Shown: positions 1 to 7,124 of the stretch, one piece after another
Layout of the letters: every line of letters starts with the position of its first letter
How positions within the stretch are numbered: position 1 is the first letter of the stretch
NCBI GenBank assembly: GCA_900769795.1
Contig: CAAGHZ010000015.1
Span: forward strand, 1 to 21,112
Source: Clostridia bacterium
Lineage (GTDB): Bacteria; Bacillota; Clostridia; Monoglobales; Monoglobaceae
Reading direction: 5' to 3'
DNA: 21,112 nt
Program-made: the position numbers and the translations under genes
The notes under the pieces: model-generated
What the model was told of the DNA's origin: nothing
The model's input: only the letters and a program-made list of their open reading frames with translations
The model's database searches: none

Positions 1-247
1 CGATAAGTTGCTCAGGAAACAAGCGTCTTCTCGCAACACTGTAATGGAGAACAAAAGCGTTAATTCCCTTTGCCGCAAAGCTGAGAGCAATAGGCTCGCC
101 TTCTCTGTTATCACAAATATTATTATACCCACCACCGGGGATAACTAAGATTGCGTCTCTCTTTTTGTCCCACACCTTATCGGCACAAAAAGTCTCAAGA
201 TAAACATCATCTCTGTCTTCAAAAAGCTTTATTTTTTCGTTAATCAT
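1..247 (-). CDS. alpha/beta-hydrolase esterase, partial (C-terminus outside window)
   Basis: Only the first 82 codons are present; the gene runs off the left edge. The translation begins MINEKIKLFEDRD and contains the oxyanion-hole-type strand-loop VIPGGGY at about residues 36-42, followed by REGEPIAL and FVLHYSV. This pattern is typical of acetyl-xylan or carbohydrate esterase-like alpha/beta hydrolases. The nucleophilic serine and the rest of the triad would lie outside the window. The ATG at 247 is preceded by AAGGAG at good spacing. No signal peptide is seen, so a cytoplasmic deacetylase acting on imported acetylated oligosaccharides is likely (inference). It lies 202 bases downstream of the GH1 gene on the same strand and has its own promoter at 352-380. 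The fold is fairly certain; the substrate is not. Confidence 0.75.
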   Translation of the reverse strand, partial: MINEKIKLFEDRDDVYLETFCADKVWDKKRDAILVIPGGGYNNICDNREGEPIALSFAAKGINAFVLHYSVARRRLFPEQLI

Positions 248-351
248 ATACACTTCTCCTTATTCTATCTCAATTATATTTGCAGAATAAAACCATAAAG
301 TTTTCAACTGATGCGTCATACGCAGATCTTCCTTTCTGCAAACCCAAAATC

Positions 352-380
352 ATTATACTCCTCTGCTATGAAAAAATCAA
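352..380 (-). promoter_or_regulatory. sigma-A-type promoter for the esterase gene
   Basis: On the minus strand TTGATT (375-380) is followed after exactly 17 bases by TATAAT (352-357). This is a near-consensus promoter giving a leader of roughly 100 bases before the esterase ATG at 247. A small inverted repeat, TGCGT-ATG-ACGCA, lies in that leader near 314-326. Confidence 0.65.
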
Positions 381-449
381 GATACATTCATAAATCTCTG
401 CAGATGCTCCGCCCGTCCATTGCACAACCTGTAATTTCCTGCATAAATT

Positions 450-1727
450 TTATTTATTGCATCCAACACTTGGTATTTTCTGCAAGTACTTTCGAATCAT
501 ATCCTGACTTACGCCATTGTTTTCAATGATTTCGCGATAAAAATATGCACTTTTTTTTGGCACTCTCTCAAATGTATTAAAATCGCAGTTTACCATGCCA
601 AACCTTGGTATATAAGAACCCCATTCATAATTATCAAGAAACGACCAATAAAGATACCCTCTTATATCCACTCCGGCATCTATCGCCTCTTTCAGTGATG
701 ACAAGACCTGTGCAATATACACAATTCTATAATCATCATCATTACAGCAACATCCGTTTTCAGTTATATAAACAGGCTTATCCTTAAGCCTTGTCATAAT
801 ATCCATCATACCCTCTGCAAAAAACTCATCAAAGTAAATTTTTTTGTCAACAAGTTGAAGGTCTGTATGTCTGTACTTATCTGTAATCGGATTCACCCGT
901 CTTGCATCAATCAGGTCTCTTGTATACCAATTTATCGACCAGTAATCACTTGTATTTTTCACCTCGTCACATACTTCACCATCGCAAAACGGAAATACAA
1001 TCTCTCCTGTTCTTATAGCACGAAAGAAATATTCGTTGGTTATGTAATCATAATAATCGCACATCATTCTATCTGCTGCATCATAAAACTGATAGGGCAT
1101 ATAGAGTTTAAGTGCATGAGCAATTCCAACGGGTTTATCCGAGTACTTTTTAATCAAATGATACGCTCTTGCATGAAACTTAAGGGTGCAAAGTTTTTTC
1201 TTTGGTGCCTGATGATGGTGATTTGTTTCGTTAAATGTATTCCAGAAGGAAACATACTGACTTATCTTTGGCAAAATGTACTCAAGATATCTTTCAAAAT
1301 ATTTAATGTTTTCTTCCTTTTCAAAACCGCCCTTATCTTCAAACCATTTCGGAGCCGTAAAATGAACCAATGTCAAAAAAACCTGTATATCGTTTTCGCA
1401 AAGCAGAGCAAGCTCTTTTATATAATGTTGTGTGGCTTCCTTATCGAAATTCCCCTCAACAGGCTCTATTCTCGACCATTCAATCGTCATCCTAAACGCC
1501 TTATGTCCAAGTTCCTTTAGAAGTTTTATGTCTTCCTCATACAATTCATAATGATTACAGGCAGCCCCCGACGGAACATAATCCTTAATCACCTTTGATT
1601 TTTCAATCTCCATCGTATAATGTCCCGAATGTATGTTATTACCCTCAATCTGATGTCCGGCTGTAGAACTACCCCAGACAAAACCTTCCGGCATTTTAAA
1701 ATCCTTTAACGAAAATATATCCATCAT
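450..1727 (-). CDS. GH1 family beta-glycosidase (beta-glucosidase-like)
   Basis: A retaining beta-glycosidase of family GH1, about 425 residues, slightly shorter than usual (about 440-480). Visible motifs are the N-terminal signature FVWGSSTAGHQIEGN, the acid/base motif TFNET (Glu167 from this start), the nucleophile motif YITENG (Glu323) and the C-terminal YLYWSFLDNYEWGSY aglycone segment. The family norm is NEP at the acid/base; here it is NET. The start was set at ATG 1727 because AAGGGGAG lies just upstream; a GTG at 1748 overlapping the previous stop would add seven residues. It is the last gene of the overlapping minus operon and has no signal peptide. It probably releases a monosaccharide in the cytoplasm for the enzymes encoded upstream. 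A phospho-beta-glycosidase is not excluded, but no PTS genes are present. Confidence 0.9.
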   Translation of the reverse strand: MMDIFSLKDFKMPEGFVWGSSTAGHQIEGNNIHSGHYTMEIEKSKVIKDYVPSGAACNHYELYEEDIKLLKELGHKAFRMTIEWSRIEPVEGNFDKEATQHYIKELALLCENDIQVFLTLVHFTAPKWFEDKGGFEKEENIKYFERYLEYILPKISQYVSFWNTFNETNHHHQAPKKKLCTLKFHARAYHLIKKYSDKPVGIAHALKLYMPYQFYDAADRMMCDYYDYITNEYFFRAIRTGEIVFPFCDGEVCDEVKNTSDYWSINWYTRDLIDARRVNPITDKYRHTDLQLVDKKIYFDEFFAEGMMDIMTRLKDKPVYITENGCCCNDDDYRIVYIAQVLSSLKEAIDAGVDIRGYLYWSFLDNYEWGSYIPRFGMVNCDFNTFERVPKKSAYFYREIIENNGVSQDMIRKYLQKIPSVGCNK

Positions 1728-1744
1728 ACTTTTTCTCCCCTTTT

Positions 1745-2680
1745 TCACACTGCATCAATAATTCCTTTTAGATACCCTATAGCAAAAAGTCTGCCAAGCG
1801 CCGCATATCCGTCACATCTGTCCTCGCCCGCCATCGTTGGAACATGGTCAACACGCACCGGCACATCAACGCCGCATTTTTTGTAAAGTCTTATTATATT
1901 TGCCATATCAATCTCACCGTTATCGTGGAAAGTCTCCCGAAAACAGAATTTGTTTCCGGACACATTTCTGAAGTGAACAAAAAATATTTTTTCTGCAAGC
2001 CTTGGTATAACATCGTATAAATCCTCACCCATCATCAAATATGTTGCCTGACACATTGTTACGCCAAGATTATCGCTTTTCACAACATTGATTGCCTTAT
2101 GTATATTTTCATAGCTTGTCATTATTCTTGATACATCACCTAAATTTTCAAGTGGCGGATCATCAGGATGAAGCGCAAGCTTTATTCCGTGTTTTTCAGC
2201 ATAAGGAATAACTGCCCTTATAAAATACTCATAATTTTGCCATAGTTTTTCTTTTGTAATACTCTTTTCTGTCGAAACAAAATCATTTATATCAAAACCC
2301 GTAACCCTCGCTCCGCCACGCTCCCGAATATTATTTGACGTCCTTAGCCATCCAATGTGTGCCATGAAGTTAAAACAAATTGTATTTATCTTCAGTTTTT
2401 CCATTATGGGAAACATCTTTATTACTTTTTCAATACACTCATCACGCTTTTCATCACCAATTTTAATATGGTGATGAAGTGAGTTTGGCATAGGCTCTAC
2501 AACAATCGGCTCTATTCCAAAATCAGAAAAATCCTTATAAACCTTCTTCCAGTGTCCCTCTTCACACACATCAAAATCCGCGCTCTCAGGAAGACGGACT
2601 ACCCCCTTTGTAACTCCGCACTGGAGGGCATAATCCCATGTAATATCTTTTTTACTGTAAAAATAATCGGCAAGTATCAT
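1745..2680 (-). CDS. uxuA: mannonate dehydratase-like enzyme (UxuA family)
   Basis: A xylose-isomerase-like TIM barrel of the D-mannonate dehydratase family. That family removes water from an aldonate to give a 2-keto-3-deoxy acid. Recognisable signatures are CFNFMAHIGWLRTS, HFRNVSGNKFCFRETFHDNG and RVDHVPTMAGEDRCDGYAALG. The expected metal ligands are all present: His171 (LALHPDD), Cys210 (TMCQAT), His236 (FVHFRN) and Asp278 (RVDH). It is 311 residues, shorter than typical UxuA (about 350-390), with the N-terminal strands compressed, so the substrate may differ from D-mannonate. The ATG overlaps the SDR stop codon by four bases (ATGA), and GGAGG lies within the SDR gene end. The gene sits between an SDR and a GH1 gene, as expected for sugar or sugar-acid breakdown. 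Confidence 0.85.
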   Translation of the reverse strand: MILADYFYSKKDITWDYALQCGVTKGVVRLPESADFDVCEEGHWKKVYKDFSDFGIEPIVVEPMPNSLHHHIKIGDEKRDECIEKVIKMFPIMEKLKINTICFNFMAHIGWLRTSNNIRERGGARVTGFDINDFVSTEKSITKEKLWQNYEYFIRAVIPYAEKHGIKLALHPDDPPLENLGDVSRIMTSYENIHKAINVVKSDNLGVTMCQATYLMMGEDLYDVIPRLAEKIFFVHFRNVSGNKFCFRETFHDNGEIDMANIIRLYKKCGVDVPVRVDHVPTMAGEDRCDGYAALGRLFAIGYLKGIIDAV

Positions 2681-3405
2681 TTTATGCCCATGCCTCCGTC
2701 AACATATATATTCTGACCCGTTATATAGCGTGCTTCATCACTGCATAAAAAACTTACAATCCCTGAACAATCCTCCGGCTTTCCCCAACAACACATTGGG
2801 ATTTTTCCTTTAACCTGATTTGCATATTCTACATTAGATAATGCCTCTATATTCCTGTCTGTATAAATTACGCCCGGTGCAACAGAATTTACTGTAACTC
2901 CACTATCCGCCAACTGTAATGCCAAAGACTGTGCCATAAGCGTAAGCGCCGCCTTACTGGAGGAATACACAAGCATATCAGGATGGGGTTTTCGCTCCTG
3001 AACACTTCCTATTGTTATAATTCTTCCCCATTTGTTCTTTTGCATATAAGGTGCATACTTCTGTATCAAAAGAACTGCTGATCGAAAATTACAGTTTATT
3101 TGAGTTTCAAACTCCTCAAGGGTTATATTGTTCCATTTATTTCTGCACTGAATTGACGCATTAAGCACAAGAACATCAACATCCTCTGTTATTTCAAAAC
3201 ACTTCCGGGCACAGTCAGGAGTACATAAATCAACCTTTAGAAGAGTGCATTTCCCACCGCTTTTCTCAATTTCGAGTTTTGTCTCCTCTGCTTTTTTATC
3301 GTTTCCTGCATAGTTTACAAAAACCTCAAAGCCGTCATTGCTGAGTTTTTTCGCAATTGCTTTTCCAATTCCCCGGCTTGCACCTGTTATTAATGCTTTT
3401 TTCAT
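2677..3405 (-). CDS. short-chain dehydrogenase/reductase (SDR), probable sugar oxidoreductase
   Basis: A classical SDR of 242 residues with the cofactor motif TGASRGIG (7-14), an NAS motif (82-84, usually NAG), catalytic Ser134, Tyr147 and Lys151 (YSSSK), and a PGVIYTD segment. The C-terminus YITGQNIYVDGGMG is typical of FabG- and glucose-dehydrogenase-like members. The start was chosen at ATG 3405, which follows AGGGGG; a GTG at 3426 would add seven residues inside the lactonase gene. It overlaps the dehydratase gene by four bases. From context it either oxidises a free sugar at C1 to a lactone or interconverts a ketouronate and an aldonate, as Bacillus SDR-type mannonate oxidoreductases do. 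It is not close enough by eye to UxuB to use that name. Confidence 0.85.
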   Translation of the reverse strand: MKKALITGASRGIGKAIAKKLSNDGFEVFVNYAGNDKKAEETKLEIEKSGGKCTLLKVDLCTPDCARKCFEITEDVDVLVLNASIQCRNKWNNITLEEFETQINCNFRSAVLLIQKYAPYMQKNKWGRIITIGSVQERKPHPDMLVYSSSKAALTLMAQSLALQLADSGVTVNSVAPGVIYTDRNIEALSNVEYANQVKGKIPMCCWGKPEDCSGIVSFLCSDEARYITGQNIYVDGGMGIK

Positions 3406-3407
3406 AT

Positions 3408-4379
3408 TTATCCCCCTATCACACACAATGGTGATTTTATATTCAACTCCACATCCACCCTTACGGGGATGCCGTCTCTTATCTCAAAAAATGTCACATT
3501 GTTACTGTCTTCATTAGTACAAACCAGCAGATTGCCAAAGATATTAAAATCTCTCGGCGATGCTCCGCCACAATCCACCGTTGTCAAAAGTTCCGGTATC
3601 CCATCATATATTTTAAACACCGAAATAGAATTGTGCCCTCTGTTTGATACATACAAATAGTCATCCACTACACGAATTGCCGCAGCGGTGCTCTCGCCCT
3701 TATAATCGTCAGGCAAAGCATTTACCGTTGTTTTATATACAAGTTTCCCTCTATTATAATCAAATACTGAAACTGTGGATTTAAGCTCATTTATGCAATA
3801 GACATACCCATTTGCAAAATCCAGATGTCTCGCCCCGTGTCCCTTTGGCACAAAGGCTCTTGACACCTCATTAAGATTTTTGTCATAAACATATATACTG
3901 TCTGTTCCAAGGTCGCAGCAAAGAAGAAATTCTCCGTCAAAGGTGTTTATATAGTGTGTATGAGGCGTCTCCTGCCGAGTTGAACGTATCTCCATCCCCG
4001 AATGTATAACTTCTGTATCGGGTATTCTGACTACACTTCCTGAAAGATAATTCACACAATACACATAGTCATCAAGGGTACACAAATGACAGGCAACAAC
4101 ACCCTTTGTAGATATAATTTCAGATGGATTTATTAACGAATTATCCTCTTCTACATCAAATGAAACAAGGCCGCTCAATTCGCTCTCCCGGAAAGGCTTT
4201 CTCAAAATTACATATAACTTTCCATCATTCTTCGTCATATACATCGGATATTCTGCCTCAGTTTTGCTGAGAATTTCTGCCGTACCGTCTTTGTGTTCGC
4301 AAAGATAAATTCCTCCTGTATCATCGCAGGAGGCTATATAAAATTTAAAGGGCTGATTGTGTATCATTTGGATCACCAT
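3408..4379 (-). CDS. lactonase family beta-propeller protein (YbhE/Pgl type)
   Basis: A 323-residue seven-bladed beta-propeller lactonase, the family of cycloisomerase-type 6-phosphogluconolactonase. Family motifs in order are PHTHYINTFDGEFLLCCDLGTD (about 139-160, with the conserved His pair), KGHGARHLDF (179-188), AAAIRVVDDYLYVSNRGHNS (232-251) and GGASPRDFNI (271-280). The probable role is hydrolysis of a sugar lactone to an aldonate, which would link the SDR and the dehydratase encoded next to it. The ATG at 4379 overlaps the RraA-like gene by 35 bases; a second ATG at 4367 (MIHNQPFKFYIAS) is an equally good start. The stop is two bases before the SDR ATG, so translation is probably coupled. 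Substrate unknown. Confidence 0.85.
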   Translation of the reverse strand: MVIQMIHNQPFKFYIASCDDTGGIYLCEHKDGTAEILSKTEAEYPMYMTKNDGKLYVILRKPFRESELSGLVSFDVEEDNSLINPSEIISTKGVVACHLCTLDDYVYCVNYLSGSVVRIPDTEVIHSGMEIRSTRQETPHTHYINTFDGEFLLCCDLGTDSIYVYDKNLNEVSRAFVPKGHGARHLDFANGYVYCINELKSTVSVFDYNRGKLVYKTTVNALPDDYKGESTAAAIRVVDDYLYVSNRGHNSISVFKIYDGIPELLTTVDCGGASPRDFNIFGNLLVCTNEDSNNVTFFEIRDGIPVRVDVELNIKSPLCVIGG

Positions 4380-5253
4380 TTATCGCAAGGTCATACTCGC
4401 AGGACCAGTCAAGACCTCTGTATTCTGCAGCTCTGTCATCTTTTTCAATAAATTCCATAAGCAAATCAAGCATTTCCTTTGTCCATGTGTTCTTATCTAT
4501 CTGCGCGGTTGTGAATTTGTTCAGGGTTATCATTTCAAATCCAAACAAATCCTTTACTTGTGTTTTTGCCGCTCCACCCACAACCTCTTCAACCAGATGT
4601 GCCGGGATAAATAAAACCCCGCCGCCTGCGCCGAATACAACATCTCCGGGAAGACATACTGCATTTCCAATTCTTGTTACAGTATTAAATCCGGTCATTA
4701 TAAATTCGCGAATAGGTGTCGGATCAATACCTCTGTAATAGACCTGGGTGTCCTCAATCTTTTTCATCTGTTCAGTGTCACGCACGCCGCCCCATATTAC
4801 AGCACCGCCATTTTCATTCTTCGTTTTATTCTTAATTGCCGTTGTAAGATTTCCACCCAAAAACGTTCCCTTGTAAATCTTATCATACATATCTATTACC
4901 GGCACATCATATTCTCCAAGACTGTCTATAACCCATTGATTGTATGTGCCCGTTCTGCCCTCACTTTTGCCTATATCCTTTACAACCTCATCAAAATCAG
5001 GTCTGAAGGGACAATAGGTAGCGGTAACTGCTCTGCCTATAAGTTTTCTGCCGTCATCGTGCAGCGTATGAAGTCTGCCTTCAAACTGGCTTTCATAGCC
5101 TTTTACAAATATAGGCTTCCATACTTCTTCAAGCGTAAGAGTTTTAAGTGCCTTTAAATATTTTTCGTCTACCTTTGGTCTTCCATCCTCAAACCTCTCA
5201 CCCTTCCACTGGGGTGTGATAGATATAATATCCTCTTTTACGTTAAAATGCAT
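4345..5253 (-). CDS. RraA / HMG-CHA aldolase family protein, extended form
   Basis: A 302-residue member of the RraA-like fold (dimethylmenaquinone methyltransferase-like, Pfam PF03737), which includes class II pyruvate aldolases and the RNase E regulator RraA. Core motifs are the GGNL loop (133-136), GGVRDTEQM with the Arg158-Asp159 pair used by the aldolases, and PGDVVFGAGGGVLFIP (202-217). The usual acidic DDDG in the last motif is replaced by AGGG. N- and C-terminal extensions make it longer than the 160-240 residues of simple members. It is the first gene of the minus operon, with AGGTGG before ATG 5253. In context a retro-aldol role on a 2-keto-3-deoxy sugar acid is attractive (inference). 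Low-GC Gram-positives normally lack RNase E, so an RNase role is unlikely. Confidence 0.8.
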   Translation of the reverse strand: MHFNVKEDIISITPQWKGERFEDGRPKVDEKYLKALKTLTLEEVWKPIFVKGYESQFEGRLHTLHDDGRKLIGRAVTATYCPFRPDFDEVVKDIGKSEGRTGTYNQWVIDSLGEYDVPVIDMYDKIYKGTFLGGNLTTAIKNKTKNENGGAVIWGGVRDTEQMKKIEDTQVYYRGIDPTPIREFIMTGFNTVTRIGNAVCLPGDVVFGAGGGVLFIPAHLVEEVVGGAAKTQVKDLFGFEMITLNKFTTAQIDKNTWTKEMLDLLMEFIEKDDRAAEYRGLDWSCEYDLAINGDPNDTQSAL

Positions 5254-5284
5254 AATACCACCTCAAAGTTTTCTACTTAAACTC

Positions 5285-5314
5285 AGTATACCAAAGCATA
5301 AGTCCAAACAACAA
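5285..5314 (-). promoter_or_regulatory. promoter of the RraA-lactonase-SDR-dehydratase-GH1 operon
   Basis: On the minus strand TTGTTG (309-314 past 5000) is followed after 18 bases by TATACT (5285-5290), giving a short leader to ATG 5253. The intergenic region also holds the divergent promoter of the AraC gene at 5403. Confidence 0.5.
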
Positions 5315-5352
5315 CCTAAAATTATATACAAAAAGTTTAAAATATAAAACTA

Positions 5353-5381
5353 TTGCAACTATAATATGTTTGTGATAAAAT
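5353..5381 (+). promoter_or_regulatory. promoter of the AraC gene at 5403
   Basis: TTGCAA (5353-5358) and TAAAAT (5376-5381) are separated by exactly 17 bases. A GGAGGG ribosome site follows at 5390-5395 and the ATG is at 5403, so the leader is very short. Confidence 0.5.
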
Positions 5382-5402
5382 CATTTTACGGAGGGTGATT
5401 TT

Positions 5403-6170
5403 ATGAATATCAATAATCCTATTACCTTTAAAATACTTGATATAGTGCGTGCACAACGCTCAAAGACATACTTTCCTCAAAAAAATATTGGCACGTACCT
5501 TCTGAGTTTTCGTCTGCAAGGTGAGACGAAATTTTTACACAAAGAAGGAAACTTCTCCCTTATCCCGGGAGATGTGTTTTTTGTACCAATTGGATCGCGC
5601 TACTCTCAGTATGACAAGAACGAAGTAGACTTTATTTGTATACACCTTGAAATCAAAGACAACGCTCCAAAAAAAATGTATCGCGTCCATCCCGAAGATA
5701 CTGAAACCATATCCGCTCTTTTTGTTTCTCTCCATAAACTATGGCAAAAAAAGTCCGAAGATTATATTTACAACTGTATGTCGATTATATATAAAATCCT
5801 TGCCTTGATACACTTTGAGGAATCAACATCCGATCAGACATCCGGCATACACAACATACTGCAACCGTCACTTGAGTATATAAACTCCAACCTATGCTCT
5901 TCCGCGCTATCGCTAAAGGAGGCCTGTGATGCATCAAATATAAGCAGGGTATACTTTAACAAACTTTTCTTTAAGCAATTTGGCACAACACCTGTAAAAT
6001 ATATTAACCACAAAAGAATAGAAAAGGCAAAGCTTTTACTAAAGAGCGGCAGTTACACAAGAGAAGAAATCGCATCTTTGTGTGGTTTCAGAGATGTTAA
6101 ATATTTTTATACTGTTTTTAAGGACATTACCGGCATGGCAACCGGAGAATATATAAAAATTTTCAAATAG
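5403..6170 (+). CDS. AraC-family transcriptional regulator
   Basis: A 255-residue AraC/XylS-type regulator. The N-terminal part (about 25-85) is a cupin-like ligand domain with FSLIPGDVFFVPIGSRY. The C-terminal part (about 155-255) carries the double helix-turn-helix, including SLKEACDASNISRVYFNKLFFKQFG and the second-helix segment EEIASLCGFRDVKYFYTVFKDITG, which matches the family signature. It is transcribed divergently from the RraA-to-GH1 operon with 149 bases between the starts. That is the usual arrangement for a local sugar-responsive activator. It is convergent with the next AraC gene, with only 11 bases between the stops and no obvious hairpin. Confidence 0.92.
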   Translation: MNINNPITFKILDIVRAQRSKTYFPQKNIGTYLLSFRLQGETKFLHKEGNFSLIPGDVFFVPIGSRYSQYDKNEVDFICIHLEIKDNAPKKMYRVHPEDTETISALFVSLHKLWQKKSEDYIYNCMSIIYKILALIHFEESTSDQTSGIHNILQPSLEYINSNLCSSALSLKEACDASNISRVYFNKLFFKQFGTTPVKYINHKRIEKAKLLLKSGSYTREEIASLCGFRDVKYFYTVFKDITGMATGEYIKIFK

Positions 6171-6181
6171 ATATTTTTAAA

Positions 6182-6946
6182 CTAAACATTATTTTCTTTT
6201 CTATATTCGCTTGGGGTTATGCCCGTCTCTGCCTTAAAGCATTTTGTAAAGCAGGATATATCTCCAAATCCCGTCTCCAGTGCAATATATGTAATCGGCA
6301 TGTCTGTCTTTGACAATAGTTCTTTTGCCATTGATATTCTTTGTGATTTGAGATAAGTAAACACCGACATACCGGTTTCTTCTTTAAATCTTCTGCACAG
6401 ATGATATTTGCTGATATGAATCTTTTGCGCTAAGGTATCAAGAGAAATTTTTTCAGTCAAGTGCTCGTTGATATACTTAATCGTCTCATACACACAACCA
6501 CTGTCAATATGATATATGGAAGTTTGTTCCTCGCAACAGATATTGATTATCTTTACTATCTCTGCCCACGCAAGAATCCGCATATCCTCAGACCTTGTCA
6601 TCATCTCTGCACTCTTAAAAATTGCAGACAGTTCTTTGCTTGTCTTTGGTGATGCCTTAATCTGTCTGTTGTTCTCTTGCATACCTGTTATCGCAGATAG
6701 AATTCCCTTATCTATAATCAGTTTATTGCGCACATATTCTGACGGATTTTCAGGATATGTACAATGGACCATTTCTGCATCAAAAACAAACAAATACCCT
6801 GACGCAAATTCATAAATATTGTCATCAATCAGGATTTTACCCTCTCCTTCTTCTATGTGTATAAACTCTATTGTGTTATTGTGATGATGGTGAGTAGCCG
6901 TCAAACTATCCTTGTTTGTCTGGCGATATATGATTTCGTAGTACAT
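6182..6946 (-). CDS. AraC-family transcriptional regulator of the nanA-type operon
   Basis: A 254-residue AraC-type regulator. The start is ATG 6946 (MYYEIIYRQTNKDS), directly after CAGGAGAG. The frame stays open upstream to 7222, but that extension overlaps the divergent nanA-type gene and its promoter and has no family similarity. The N-terminal cupin has a His-rich strand (THHHHNNTIEFIHIEEGEG) and FASGYLFVFDAEMVH. The C-terminal HTH pair includes LDTLAQKIHISKYHLCRRFKEETG and ITYIALETGFGDISCFTKCFKAETGITPSEYR, an excellent match to the AraC signature. It is divergent from the 7125-12557 operon. A direct repeat at 7045-7077 overlaps its own -35 box, suggesting autoregulation. Confidence 0.93.
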   Translation of the reverse strand: MYYEIIYRQTNKDSLTATHHHHNNTIEFIHIEEGEGKILIDDNIYEFASGYLFVFDAEMVHCTYPENPSEYVRNKLIIDKGILSAITGMQENNRQIKASPKTSKELSAIFKSAEMMTRSEDMRILAWAEIVKIINICCEEQTSIYHIDSGCVYETIKYINEHLTEKISLDTLAQKIHISKYHLCRRFKEETGMSVFTYLKSQRISMAKELLSKTDMPITYIALETGFGDISCFTKCFKAETGITPSEYRKENNV

Positions 6947-7019
6947 ATTTTCTCTCCTGTCCGATAAACTCAATAAAACATTTGCGTTATGCAAAGGTAT
7001 TTTCCACTTTTTTAATTTT

Positions 7020-7048
7020 ATTGTATCACACATTTCTATAAAAAGCAA
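7020..7048 (-). promoter_or_regulatory. promoter of the AraC gene at 6946
   Basis: On the minus strand TTGCTT (7043-7048) and TACAAT (7020-7025) are separated by 17 bases, with a leader of about 65 bases. The -35 box lies in the first half of the direct repeat at 7045-7056, so a bound regulator would block it. The leader contains an inverted repeat TTTGC-GTTAT-GCAAA at 6981-6995. Confidence 0.55.
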
Positions 7049-7077
7049 TATATGACAAAAACTATGCAATATTTGAC
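7045..7077 (+). promoter_or_regulatory. AraC-type direct-repeat operator
   Basis: GCAATATATGAC (7045-7056) recurs as GCAATATTTGAC (7066-7077), 11 of 12 identical and 21 bases apart start to start, two helical turns. The second copy ends at the first base of the -35 position (7077-7082) of the nanA-type promoter, and the first copy covers the -35 of the divergent AraC gene. This resembles the layout of classical AraC activator half-sites. Confidence 0.65.
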
Positions 7078-7099
7078 TATAACAGTTGTTTTGGTTTGA

Positions 7100-7105
7100 T
7101 ATAAT
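7100..7105 (+). promoter_or_regulatory. -10 box of the nanA-type operon promoter
   Basis: A perfect TATAAT at 7100-7105 lies 20 bases before ATG 7125, with GAGGTG at 7112-7117. At 17-base spacing the -35 would be CTATAA, a poor match, as expected for an activator-dependent promoter. The better-looking TTGACT at 7073-7078 is 21 bases away and belongs to the operator repeat. Confidence 0.5.
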
Positions 7106-7124
7106 AAAATTGAGGTGATTTATA

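Noticed and set aside
248..449. Riboswitch or small gene between the esterase and GH1 genes
   Set aside because: A promoter explains the region; no conserved riboswitch core or ribosome-site-preceded reading frame was seen.
855..1520. Open frame of 221 codons on the plus strand opposite the GH1 gene
   Set aside because: It lies fully antisense to a well-conserved GH1 enzyme, is low-complexity and hydrophobic in composition, and has no family motif or ribosome site.
1728..1748. GTG start for the GH1 gene
   Set aside because: The ribosome site AAGGGGAG lies between this GTG and ATG 1727, so ATG 1727 is preferred.
3406..3426. GTG start for the SDR gene
   Set aside because: AGGGGG is downstream of it and correctly placed for ATG 3405, which begins directly with the Rossmann strand.
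5318..5351. AAAATTATATACA and AAAATATAAAACT 21 bases apart as a second AraC direct-repeat operator
   Set aside because: Only about 8 of 13 bases match and the region is almost pure A/T, so the similarity may be chance.
6981..6995. TTTGCGTTATGCAAA as a CcpA catabolite-repression site
   Set aside because: It is an inverted repeat but lacks the central pattern and flanks of the cre consensus; noted only as a possible local operator.
7073..7078. TTGACT as the -35 box of the nanA-type promoter
   Set aside because: The spacing to TATAAT is 21 bases, too long; it is better explained as part of the direct-repeat operator.
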